64,000 nucleotides of DNA from Bog-473 sp963744935 (GTDB lineage: Bacteria; Actinomycetota; Acidimicrobiia; Acidimicrobiales; RAAP-2), in NCBI GenBank assembly GCA_963744935.1, contig CAVUVM010000008.1, forward strand, positions 124,001 to 188,000. Reading direction: 5' to 3'. This document shows positions 1 through 8,483 of the stretch, in pieces. The position numbers were made by a program, and so were the translations under genes. Position 1 is the stretch's first letter. Every line of letters starts with the position of its first letter. The notes below the pieces were generated by a model. That model worked only from the letters and a program-made list of their open reading frames with translations. It made no database searches and was not told the origin of the DNA.

Positions 1-94
1 CGACCCCATTCCGCTCTGACCCTTATGACCCTGTCGCCGACGTATTTTGTCGGTGACGAACTGCTGAGTGACGATGCGCACGAGAGGCACGCCA

Positions 95-1468
95 ATGCGA
101 GTGAGCGGACCGGTGACCGGTGGCAACAAGGGCTGGGCCTTTGGGGGGCCCACTGCGGACCTGGCGCCCGCGTGCTACCGCCAAGATGAGTATTTCATCG
201 AGGGTGACGCAGTCCGCTACGAGCCCGTGCCGGGCACCGAGCTTGGATGGGATGGACAGTGGCGTGTCCAACCGGTTGAGACCGCTCCGTACAAGACCCG
301 CGTGGTGATAGTCCGCCCTGCGGATCCCGCTGACTTCAACGGAACGGTCATCGTGCTGTGGAACAACGTTTCGGCAGGGTACGAGAACTTCGGCGGCGGC
401 GAGAGCGCTGAGTTCTTCGAGGGCGGTTACGCCTGTGCAGCCGTCTCGGCCCAGCGTGTCGGCGTCTATGGCACTCTCGACAATCCCCAGGGGCTTCGCG
501 CCTGGGATCCTGAGCGCTATGGGTCGCTGTCGATTCCGAGCGACGACTACTCATTTGACATCTTCACGCAGGCGGCCAGCCTGGTGGCACCAGATCGCCC
601 GCGCGGAGGTGTCGATCCGCTGAACGGTTTCGAGGTGCGCCGCCTCTTCGCCCAGGGTGCCTCGCAGTCGGCCGCGCGATTGGCGACCTATTTCAATGCG
701 GTCCAGCCACTCACTGAGCGCTTTGATGCCTTCTTCCTCGTCATGTATTTCGGTGGGGGCACGCCGCTCGAGGTCGGCGACGAAGTTATGACCGTCCAAG
801 CCGCAAGTGATGCGAGCCAGCCTCGAATTCCCGAAGGCGTGCACCTCTTGCGCGACGACCTCGAAATACCCCTGATGGTGCTGAACACAGAGTGCGAGGC
901 GACCTCGTGCTACAGGGTCCGCCAACCCGACACTGATCACTTCCGCTACTGGGAGGTGGCTGGGGCGTCGCACGTCTCCCTTCAGGCCATCGCTTCGTCG
1001 TCGCCCCGGCAGGAACGGGACTTCGGCTTCTCCACACCCCTCGAAGATCTGCATGGGATCAATCAGGTGTCGCTGGCGCCGGTGGTTGACGCCGCATTGC
1101 GCCATCTGCAGGAATGGGCAACTGAGAACGTCCTGCCGCCCGCACAACCTCTCATTGAGTTCAGAGATGACCCGCCCGAGATCGTGCGTGACGACAACGG
1201 CATCGCGTGCGGCGGAATCAGGTTGCCACAGGTCGAGGTCCCGTTAGCGCACAACAGCGCTATCAGGAAAGGCCCTGACGTCTTCTCCCGACTCGTGGGG
1301 TCACACGAGCCGTTCTCAGTCGAGAAAGTGCGCGATCTCTATGGCAGCCGCGACAACTACCTCACACATTTCGTGCAGGCGGCCCGAGCGGCCGAAGCGG
1401 CGTCGGTCATCTTGCCCCGCGACGTCGACCCCGTGGTCGCCGAGGCGACGGAACGGATCCCATTGTGA
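95..1468 (+). CDS. Alpha/beta hydrolase domain protein (copy 1)
   Basis: The 457-residue protein matches the large alpha/beta hydrolase domain family often labelled Abhydrolase_10. It opens with a GPVTGG motif and carries a nucleophile elbow GASQS around Ser190. The closing His is probably the one in the GASH segment near residue 295. No signal peptide is seen, so it should be cytoplasmic. The substrate is unknown; esters or lactones would suit the neighbouring monooxygenase and amidohydrolase. I chose the ATG at 95 over the GTG at 68 and ATG at 74 because GAGAGG lies 8 bases upstream and the family usually begins close to this motif. A paralogue follows 89 bases downstream on the same strand. 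Confidence 0.85.
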   Translation: MRVSGPVTGGNKGWAFGGPTADLAPACYRQDEYFIEGDAVRYEPVPGTELGWDGQWRVQPVETAPYKTRVVIVRPADPADFNGTVIVLWNNVSAGYENFGGGESAEFFEGGYACAAVSAQRVGVYGTLDNPQGLRAWDPERYGSLSIPSDDYSFDIFTQAASLVAPDRPRGGVDPLNGFEVRRLFAQGASQSAARLATYFNAVQPLTERFDAFFLVMYFGGGTPLEVGDEVMTVQAASDASQPRIPEGVHLLRDDLEIPLMVLNTECEATSCYRVRQPDTDHFRYWEVAGASHVSLQAIASSSPRQERDFGFSTPLEDLHGINQVSLAPVVDAALRHLQEWATENVLPPAQPLIEFRDDPPEIVRDDNGIACGGIRLPQVEVPLAHNSAIRKGPDVFSRLVGSHEPFSVEKVRDLYGSRDNYLTHFVQAARAAEAASVILPRDVDPVVAEATERIPL

Positions 1469-1557
1469 GTGATTTTGGCAGGAGTCGCCGAGAAATCGTC
1501 CGTACATTGGCAGCGCGCAACTGAGTCGGGTGACATACCCGATAGGAAGGGACCACT

Positions 1558-3012
1558 GTGACTACCACGCCTCCGACAGTGTTCAAGGAGATCCCGGGCC
1601 AGGCACCGGACATCATGCGGGACTACGACCTGGACGTGCTCGGTTACGAGGAGACCGAGTTCAGTGTGAAAGGGACGGCTCACTCCTACGTCCTCCAAGG
1701 CGAGCGGGGTCTGGATGGCCGGTGGGATGTCTCGTCCGGCCCCGAGGCTCCGTTCAAAACACGGTTCGTGGTGCGGCGCCCGATCGACGAAGCCCGGTTC
1801 AGCGGCACTGCCGTGGTGGAGTGGCACAACGTGTCCGCGGGCATTGACGCCGCTCCCGACTGGGGTTTCTTCCATCGCCACTTGGCCGCTCACGGTCACG
1901 CCTGGGTCGGCGTGTCGGCCCAGAAGGTGGGCATCGATGGCGGAGGGTTCGTAGAGGGCATCCACCTGAAACTCCTGGCTCCCGATCGTTACAACCAACT
2001 CGAGCACCCCGGCGACGCGTGGTCCTTCGATATCTACACGCAGGTCGCTGCGCTGCTGCGGGTGCCCGGAAGCGAGAATCCGCTCGGTGGGCTCGTGCCC
2101 GAGACCCTGATCGCGGTCGGTGAATCACAGTCGGCCGCATGCCTGGTTACATACATCAACGCCATCGACCCTCACGCCAGGCTCTTCAACGGCTTCTTCG
2201 TGCACGGGCGGCCTGGCGTAGGAGTGTCGATTGACGGCGTCTTTATTCCCTCAGCGCGGGGTGAGCCGATTGAGGCGACCCGCGTCGCGATTTCGTCCAA
2301 GGGCGAGCGCATCAGACACGACGTACGGGTACCGGTGCTCGTGCTGCAAAGCGAGACCGACGTCATCTTGCTCGGTGGTGGGCTCGCCGAACAGCCCGAC
2401 TCCGACGGCATCCGGGTCTGGGAGATGGCGGGTGCCGCGCACGCCGATACCTACACGGTCGGCGCGGGCCGCCACGATGACGGCACCCTCAGCCCGGAAC
2501 GATTGGCTGAGCTGCTGCGCCCGACGACCAACCTCATGATCGGGAACACGGACACCCCGATCAATGCGGGACCACAGCAGCATTATGTTGCGCAGGCGGC
2601 GCTCGCCCATCTCACCCGATGGGCGGCCGGCGGCGAGCCGCCGCCCCGCGCAGCAAGATTGTCGATCGACGCCGCCGGGACCGGCTTCGACCAGGACGAA
2701 CACGGCATCGCGCTCGGCGGTATTCGGACTCCATGGGTGGACGTGCCAACCGCTGTCATGTCGGGGCTCGGTCAGAGCGGCGAGTCATTCGCCATGCTTT
2801 TCGGCCGCACTGAACCGTACGGCGATGTGGCGCTGGCAAAGCTCTATCCGGGCGGCTGGGCCGAGTATCTGGAGCGATTCGAGACCGCTCTCGACGGCGC
2901 CATCGCGGCGGGATTCCTTCTCGACGAAGATCGACCGGAGATCCTCGCGGTGGCCGCGGCGTCGTACCCGCTCCGCGTCATTGGCACTGAGGACTCCACG
3001 CCGATCCCCTGA
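1558..3012 (+). CDS. Alpha/beta hydrolase domain protein (copy 2)
   Basis: This 484-residue paralogue of the preceding gene shares the layout: charged N-terminus, a KTRFVVRRP strand, a WHNVSAG block and a GESQS nucleophile elbow with Ser at position 190, the same position as in copy 1. A GAAHAD segment near residue 300 probably supplies the histidine. The start is a GTG, with GGAAGGG about 8 bases upstream. The tandem arrangement suggests duplication and divergence for related substrates. The family assignment is firm; the substrate is unknown. Confidence 0.85.
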   Translation: MTTTPPTVFKEIPGQAPDIMRDYDLDVLGYEETEFSVKGTAHSYVLQGERGLDGRWDVSSGPEAPFKTRFVVRRPIDEARFSGTAVVEWHNVSAGIDAAPDWGFFHRHLAAHGHAWVGVSAQKVGIDGGGFVEGIHLKLLAPDRYNQLEHPGDAWSFDIYTQVAALLRVPGSENPLGGLVPETLIAVGESQSAACLVTYINAIDPHARLFNGFFVHGRPGVGVSIDGVFIPSARGEPIEATRVAISSKGERIRHDVRVPVLVLQSETDVILLGGGLAEQPDSDGIRVWEMAGAAHADTYTVGAGRHDDGTLSPERLAELLRPTTNLMIGNTDTPINAGPQQHYVAQAALAHLTRWAAGGEPPPRAARLSIDAAGTGFDQDEHGIALGGIRTPWVDVPTAVMSGLGQSGESFAMLFGRTEPYGDVALAKLYPGGWAEYLERFETALDGAIAAGFLLDEDRPEILAVAAASYPLRVIGTEDSTPIP

Positions 3013-3361
3013 GAGCGGTTGCTCGTCGATCGGCTCCGTCCTGGCGCCACTCAGACACGCTCTCGCGTGTGTTCCTCACGTCCCTCCACGACCACTCGAA
3101 CTCGGGCAAAGTTTCGGACGCGCCCATATGGACTGCTCGCGTCCCCGTCGCGATGTGCCACGACACGCACGGTTGGAAATAGATGCCCGTCGAGAGTCTT
3201 CGTTGGATCTTCGTCACTCACGGTCGATACCGTACGCGTCACGTGACCGCCGGGAATACGAACGACACCGCACGCGGAGATGGCTGCGGATACCATCACC
3301 GAACTCGCTGGTCGGAGAGAGCACCGGCTTGCGTCAGGTGGCCAAGAAGGAGTGCGGACGC
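3013..3361. other. Intergenic region, no gene seen
   Basis: These 349 bases separate copy 2 of the hydrolase from the DUF3237 gene. Open frames on both strands lack ribosome binding sites and resemble nothing recognisable. The region probably holds the promoter for the DUF3237-monooxygenase pair, but I see no clear -35/-10 pair or terminator. Confidence 0.4.
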
Positions 3362-3820
3362 ATGAGACCGGTCGAACTACGAGCGCTCTTCCTGATCGAA
3401 ATTCTGGTGCGGCCACCCGTCGACCTCGGAGGTGGGCGGAGGTTCATCGCGTTCGACAGGGGGACGTTCAGCGGACACGGAAGCCTCGAGGGGATAGCGG
3501 GCACCCTCCTCGACGGTGGCATCGACTGGCAGACGGTCCGCCCCGACGGCGTACTCGACATCGATGCCCATTACACGCTGCAGTCCGATGAGGGCGAGCT
3601 GATCGAGGTCCGGTCCCAGGGGATTCGCAAGGCCTCAGCGGCCGTGGCGGAACAGATCGCCCGAGGGGAACTCGTCCCTCCAGGCGAGTATTACTTCCGG
3701 ACGCATGTCAGGCTGTTCGCCTCAGCGGCGCGACTGAGCTGGCTGAACAACGTGCTCGCAGTCTCGACGGGCGAACGGGAACGGGACATCGTCCGTATTC
3801 ACGTTCACCAAGTTCTGTGA
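3362..3820 (+). CDS. DUF3237 family protein
   Basis: This small cytoplasmic protein of 152 residues matches the DUF3237 family in length and pattern: an N-terminal strand pair, a central segment rich in glycine and aspartate (FDRGTFSGHGSL, GGIDWQTVRPDG), and a tyrosine-rich YYFRTHVRLF strand before the C-terminus. The family folds as a beta barrel and is common next to aromatic or steroid catabolic genes, but it has no established reaction. The ATG at 3362 gives the typical family length; the frame stays open further upstream, but that part is unlike the family. Its stop codon overlaps the GTG of the next gene by four bases, implying translational coupling with the flavin monooxygenase. Confidence 0.85.
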   Translation: MRPVELRALFLIEILVRPPVDLGGGRRFIAFDRGTFSGHGSLEGIAGTLLDGGIDWQTVRPDGVLDIDAHYTLQSDEGELIEVRSQGIRKASAAVAEQIARGELVPPGEYYFRTHVRLFASAARLSWLNNVLAVSTGERERDIVRIHVHQVL

Positions 3821-5085
3821 AAGTGTCGGACTTGGACTTGCATTGTGCGGTCGTTGGAGCAGGCATTGGGGGGCTGGCTGCCGCACTGAGCCTGCACGAG
3901 GCTGGAGCAACGGTCGATCTGTTCGATTCGACGCGGGAACTGCGTCCCCTCGGAGTGGGCATCAACCTCCTCCCCCACGCGGTGCGCGAGCTCGATGCCC
4001 TCGGGCTCCTCGATCAACTCCGAGCGCGTTCCGTTGCCCCGTCCCTCCTCCTCTACTGCACCAAGCGCGGGCAAGAGATCTGGCGCGAGCCTCGAGGAGT
4101 GGCCGCTGGTTACCCGTGGCCCCAGCTCTCAGTCCACCGTGGCGTCCTCCAGGCAGTGCTACTAGAGGCGGTAGTGGACCGCTTGGGGTTCGATGCGGTC
4201 CATCTGGATCGTCGACTTGTCCGAATCGGTGGGAACCGAGACCGCCCTGTGGCCGAGTTCGAGGACGGGGACTTCGACGCCGATTTCGTCGTCGCTGCGG
4301 ACGGCATCCATAGTGCGGCAAGGGCCCAGCGTTACCCCTCCGAGGGCCCGCTTCTCTGGAACGGGTCCTTGTTGTGGCGCGGCGTGGCGGAGATCGAGCC
4401 CGTGATGGATGGGCAGACGATGATCTGGGCCGGACACCCGGAGCAGAAGTTTGTCGGCTACCCGATTGCCGACCTGGCGAAGGGCAGACAGGCGTTCAAC
4501 TTCATCGCCGAGCTCCGAAGCCCTGATTCAGAGCTCGGCGCGGTCGAGGACTGGGACCGCAGAGGTTCGCTCGCCGATTTCTTGCCTCAATTCAATGAGT
4601 GGGACTTCGGTTGGCTGGATGTGCCCGCCATCGTGCAGGCGGCGCCCGAGACCTTCCTCTTTCCGATGGTGGACAGGGATCCAGTCCCCCGATGGACCTT
4701 CGGCCGCAGCACCCTTCTGGGCGACGCCGCACACCCGATGTATCCGATTGGCTCCAACGGCGCCTCGCAGGCGATCCTCGACGCCCGCGTGCTCGCCGGT
4801 TGCATCCTGCGTCACCGCGACGACATCGAAGAAGCCCTTCACCGCTACGAGTTGGCTCGGCGGCCGGCCACGGCTGCCATCGTCCGTGCGAATCGCGGCC
4901 TCGGACCGGAACTACCCATGAAACTCGTCGAAGAGCGTGCGCCGGAGGGCTTCGCCGACATCGCGGAGGTAATTACGCCCGAAGAGATCGACAACGTGAC
5001 GGCGGAGTACCGACGGACGGCTGGCTTCTCCCTCGCCGAACTTCAGCACCGCCGGTCGTTACTGGACCAGCCATACCCACTCTGA
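3817..5085 (+). CDS. FAD-dependent monooxygenase (aromatic hydroxylase type)
   Basis: The 422-residue flavoprotein has the three class A monooxygenase signatures. These are the dinucleotide-binding GAGIGG near residues 14-19, the DG motif (VAADGIHSAAR) near 165, and the GD motif (LLGDAAHP) near 305 followed by the SNGASQA loop. It resembles PhzS- and salicylate-hydroxylase-like enzymes, which use NAD(P)H and O2 to hydroxylate an aromatic ring or decarboxylate it oxidatively. The GTG start overlaps the DUF3237 stop as GTGA. The aromatic substrate cannot be read from the sequence. The nearby hydrolases and amidohydrolase suggest a short catabolic pathway. Confidence 0.88.
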   Translation: MKVSDLDLHCAVVGAGIGGLAAALSLHEAGATVDLFDSTRELRPLGVGINLLPHAVRELDALGLLDQLRARSVAPSLLLYCTKRGQEIWREPRGVAAGYPWPQLSVHRGVLQAVLLEAVVDRLGFDAVHLDRRLVRIGGNRDRPVAEFEDGDFDADFVVAADGIHSAARAQRYPSEGPLLWNGSLLWRGVAEIEPVMDGQTMIWAGHPEQKFVGYPIADLAKGRQAFNFIAELRSPDSELGAVEDWDRRGSLADFLPQFNEWDFGWLDVPAIVQAAPETFLFPMVDRDPVPRWTFGRSTLLGDAAHPMYPIGSNGASQAILDARVLAGCILRHRDDIEEALHRYELARRPATAAIVRANRGLGPELPMKLVEERAPEGFADIAEVITPEEIDNVTAEYRRTAGFSLAELQHRRSLLDQPYPL

Positions 5086-5148
5086 CCGGTGGCCGCCTCC
5101 GACGGCCTCGACTGAGGGCCCGCGGCGAAGAGTCCCTCTTGGCCCGCG

Positions 5149-6327
5149 TTATGTCGTCGTCGCCGAGCCGACCTCGAAGCCGACGCGATCGATATCGGAC
5201 TGTAGAGCCCCGAGGTCGAAGCCGTACACGCGGGCCGCGTTCTCGCAGAGGATCTTCCGGGAGACCTCGGCACTGATGCTGGGATCACCGACGAGGTCGG
5301 CAACCTGCGAGGCTGTCCCGGGGAAGATGGACTCGAAGTGCGGATAATCCACGCCGAACATGGCGTTGTCGCAGCCGATAGCGAAGTTTTCGTAGTCGAC
5401 GCTCGGCTGGGCGAGTTCCTCTAACGGGACCTGCTCGATCGTGAAGGGCGAGATGCCGGCAAAACAGTTGTCGGCCCAGTAGTCGCGGGCGAGACGCGTG
5501 AAGGTCCGTTGCCGCTGCAACGTCTTGGCCCACCCGGTCCAATCGTCGCCCCACTGGAGACGACGGTCCAGCTTCCGGACGGCCGGGGCGATCCAATCGG
5601 CCTCTGTCTCGACGAAGGCCACCCGCAGGCGTGGGAAGCGCTCGAACACGCCCCCCAGGATCATCTGCCATAGGGAGCGCCCCGAGTAGAAGGAGTGCTC
5701 GAATGCGAGCGTCATGATGGCGGCGAAGCCAGGGGGGCTATAGAACGGCGCACCGGAGCCGCCGTGCTGGCTGATGGGCAGGTCGACCTCGACGCAGGCC
5801 GCCCAGACCGGATCGAGCGCAGGGTCGAAGAAGAAGATCCCACCGGGAAGGAGGGTGGGCATCATGATGCCTCCCAGTCCGTGCTCCCGGGCCCAGTGGA
5901 TATCCTCCACCGCCAGGTCGACATCATCGAAGGCGATGAGGGCCTGACCAGCGCGGCGCCCCGGGGCCTGCGCGGAGAAGTCGGCCAGCCAGCGGTTGTA
6001 CGCCAACCGGGCTTGGCGGTCGAGCTCGGGGCTGGAGAAAGCCTTGACGTTGTCAGTCGGCGCCACCTGGAAAGGCATCCCGTTGGGGAACAGCACCTCG
6101 GCCACCACCCCCTGCGTCTCCATGTCCTTCAGACGCAGATCGGAGTCCCATTGCGACGCGACGTCGAGCCCGGGCTGGACGCCACCGGGCTCCCCCGCTC
6201 CCCGGGCCTCCTGCTCCCGCAGCCAGTCGTCGAAGACATCGAGATACTGCTGTTCGATGTACTGGCGATACGCACTCCGTGCAGCCGTCACGTGGCCGTC
6301 CACCGAGATGATCGCTGCTCGTCCCAT
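5149..6327 (-). CDS. Amidohydrolase family (metal-dependent, TIM barrel)
   Basis: This 392-residue protein belongs to the amidohydrolase_2 family. It starts with the modified metal motif VDGH (Asp10, His12), has central histidines, and ends the barrel with GVDYPHFES near residue 330, the usual second metal/acid segment. Members hydrolyse or decarboxylate ring-cleavage products and related acids. I prefer the ATG at 6327, with AAGGG about 10 bases upstream, because the family starts just before the VDGH motif; a GTG at 6348 is the alternative. It is transcribed toward the monooxygenase, with 63 bases between the two stop codons. The exact substrate is unknown. Confidence 0.85.
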   Translation of the reverse strand: MGRAAIISVDGHVTAARSAYRQYIEQQYLDVFDDWLREQEARGAGEPGGVQPGLDVASQWDSDLRLKDMETQGVVAEVLFPNGMPFQVAPTDNVKAFSSPELDRQARLAYNRWLADFSAQAPGRRAGQALIAFDDVDLAVEDIHWAREHGLGGIMMPTLLPGGIFFFDPALDPVWAACVEVDLPISQHGGSGAPFYSPPGFAAIMTLAFEHSFYSGRSLWQMILGGVFERFPRLRVAFVETEADWIAPAVRKLDRRLQWGDDWTGWAKTLQRQRTFTRLARDYWADNCFAGISPFTIEQVPLEELAQPSVDYENFAIGCDNAMFGVDYPHFESIFPGTASQVADLVGDPSISAEVSRKILCENAARVYGFDLGALQSDIDRVGFEVGSATTT

Positions 6328-7028
6328 GGTCCTACTACCCTTCTTCACGTTCTGAGTCCGAGAATGAGCCCAGGCTCATGCTACGCACCTCTCGTCCCTC
6401 CATCGCTGGCCATTGGCTCCTCGTCACAACGCGCAGCACCGGCGCGCTCGCTGACCCACCTTTGGTGCTCGAGGGAGGCAGCGGATTTCTGGATGAAAGA
6501 AAACGCGTGGTACCGGGAGTTATCGTGCCCGCCGGAATGTCCGCTTCGTCGGGTGTACGGAGGTCAGAAGAGATGCAGAGGAGAGGCGCAGCGGGTGGGG
6601 TGGGGCGATGCCACTCAACAGTTCTCGGCGCTGCCGAGTCAACCGTGCTCTCGCCAGACGCAACCTCTAAGACGTCCGGCTCGCTGCCTAGAACTCGCGG
6701 GTCTCACGAAGCGAGAATCTGCTTGCACAAACCTGAGAACTCTCTTATCATCAGCAGCTTCTTATCGTTGTGAGAATGGTCGTACCCGGCGAAAACTAGG
6801 GGTACGAACGGGGGCGACAAATGGTCACATTGCTGGTCCGCGTGCTGGCGATGCACCCAAACCCGCTTCGGGGGGAGCGGCAATGCCGTTCACGCGCGGT
6901 GCGCCGCGTCAAGAGATCCGCGGGCACCCACCGCGAGCGATCCGAGCACTCCGTCCATCCGGTTCGCCGCTTCCCAGTCCCGTGAGCGACGACATTCAAA
7001 GGAAAGCCGACACCAAATGGAGGATCTT
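6328..7028. other. Long divergent intergenic region
   Basis: About 700 bases without a convincing gene separate the amidohydrolase from the divergent transporter operon. The first 400 bases are GC-rich and featureless to my reading. An AT-richer patch at 6723-6780 contains a sigma70-like promoter (listed separately). The open frame crossing the region on the + strand has no recognisable protein content. Confidence 0.5.
6723..6751 (+). promoter_or_regulatory. Sigma70-like promoter for the transporter operon
   Basis: TTGCAC at 6723-6728 and TATCAT at 6746-6751 are separated by exactly 17 bases in an unusually AT-rich patch. They read toward the binding-protein gene at 7029. If used, the transcript has a leader of roughly 270 bases, long enough for leader regulation, although I recognise no riboswitch in it. 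Confidence 0.45.
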
Positions 7029-8405
7029 ATGAGGAGGAGCACACACACCCGGCCGGTGCGAATCTCGGTTGGCTCGGTGGCGCGATCGAGTGCACCGAGA
7101 TGGCGCTCCATCGGCATTCGGATGTGCTGCTCCACGCTTGCGGTGCTCGTCTCGGCGGCGGGAGTGACGCTCGCCACTGCTGGGACCCCGGCCGGAGCAG
7201 CAAGTCCCGCCGACAAAGGCGTCACCGCCTCGTCCATCAGTTTGGGTGTTCCCTACGTTGATTTCGCCGCTCTGCAGAGCCTCGGCGTGACGATCAACGA
7301 CGGCAGCTTTCCCGATGCTTTCACTGCCGTGATTGCCCATATCAATGCAACCGGGGGGATCAACGGCCGGAAGATCGTCCCGCACTTTGTCGAGATGAAT
7401 CCTGCGGTACCTGCGTCCGCGACCTCGTCGTGCACGCAGCTCACCGAGGACGACACGGTCTTCATCGCCATTTCACCGGTCTTCCCAGACTGCTACCAGC
7501 AGACCTACGACACACCCGTCATCGCAGGGTCGTTGCCGGGCTCACTGCCGGCGAGTGCGGCCCCCGACTTCTCCTTCATCCCCCCGAACGCGGCCTTCGA
7601 CCCGGTGCAGCTGGCTGCGTTCGACAAGCGCGGTGCCTTCAAGGGCAAGAAGGTGGCGATCTTCTACGGCGCAAACTCCGATGCCCCAGAGGTCAAGGTG
7701 GTGCAGACCGATCTCAAGAATCTTGGAGTCCACGTCCTCCTCACGGCCGAGGACAGCGCGGAGGCGACCGACGCCGTCGCCTCCGACCAAGAGGTCCAGT
7801 CGATCGCACAGCGCTTTCAGAGCGCCGGCGTGAACGTGGTCGTCGGTGTCGGTGGTTCCGGCTCCACCACATGGCCACGTGCGCTCCTCGACAATCAGAG
7901 CACCTACAAGCCTCTGTACATCGCGACCGATGAACAGGCCCTTATCTCGTATGTGGAGTCGGCCAAGGGCAACACATACCTTGACAACGTGGAGTCCGCA
8001 ACGTCGATACCGAGCGCCTACCAGGAGTGGCAGGATCCGGCGATCAAGCAGTGCGCCACCGAGGTGCACAAGGCCTACCCCTCGGACGAGATCTCAACGC
8101 CCGTCAACCCAACGAGTGCCCAGGCCGCGGCCAGCAGCACGGACACGACGTTCCAGTCGGTGATCGAGGCGTGCCAGTACATGGCGCTCTTCACCAAGAT
8201 CGCGGACGCCGCCGGAAAGCACCTGACGGTGGCGAGTTTCACCAAGGCTGGCTACGGACTGAAGAACGTCACCATTCCCGGATTGGCGGGACCGATCTCG
8301 TTCGGCCCCAATCAGCCCTACGCCATCGGTCAGCCACAGGTGGTCGTCTACGACGCCACGTCCAACCAACTCGTGCCGGCTTCCTCGTCGTCGTCATCGA
8401 AATGA
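7029..8405 (+). CDS. ABC-type substrate-binding protein, Liv family (copy 1)
   Basis: This is a periplasmic-type binding protein of about 458 residues of the branched-chain amino acid (peripla_BP_6) fold. A long basic N-terminus and a hydrophobic stretch (residues about 31-55) form a Sec signal. The mature domain follows with a GVPYVDF opening, a HINATGGINGRK loop typical of Liv binding proteins, and a closing FGPNQPYAIGQPQVVVYD segment. GGAGG sits 5 bases before the ATG at 7029, so I prefer it to the ATG at 7017, which lies upstream of that site. It precedes two transporter fusion genes and should be their ligand-delivery component. The ligand is unknown; Liv-type proteins also bind amides, aromatic acids and other small molecules. 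Confidence 0.88.
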   Translation: MRRSTHTRPVRISVGSVARSSAPRWRSIGIRMCCSTLAVLVSAAGVTLATAGTPAGAASPADKGVTASSISLGVPYVDFAALQSLGVTINDGSFPDAFTAVIAHINATGGINGRKIVPHFVEMNPAVPASATSSCTQLTEDDTVFIAISPVFPDCYQQTYDTPVIAGSLPGSLPASAAPDFSFIPPNAAFDPVQLAAFDKRGAFKGKKVAIFYGANSDAPEVKVVQTDLKNLGVHVLLTAEDSAEATDAVASDQEVQSIAQRFQSAGVNVVVGVGGSGSTTWPRALLDNQSTYKPLYIATDEQALISYVESAKGNTYLDNVESATSIPSAYQEWQDPAIKQCATEVHKAYPSDEISTPVNPTSAQAAASSTDTTFQSVIEACQYMALFTKIADAAGKHLTVASFTKAGYGLKNVTIPGLAGPISFGPNQPYAIGQPQVVVYDATSNQLVPASSSSSSK

Positions 8406-8483
8406 TGCTGCCGCGCAACGAGAAGAGACTCAGCTCTGCATGCATTCAGGGCATACAAAGCTGAGGCCTAAAGGTCTGGCTCG

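Noticed and set aside
2564..3361. A 418-residue protein with DUF3237 as its C-terminus
   Set aside because: The upstream part is an out-of-frame shadow of the second hydrolase; DUF3237 proteins are about 150 residues.
5695..7032. A 445-residue plus-strand open frame across the amidohydrolase and the upstream gap
   Set aside because: The first half is antisense to the amidohydrolase and the rest has no recognisable content.
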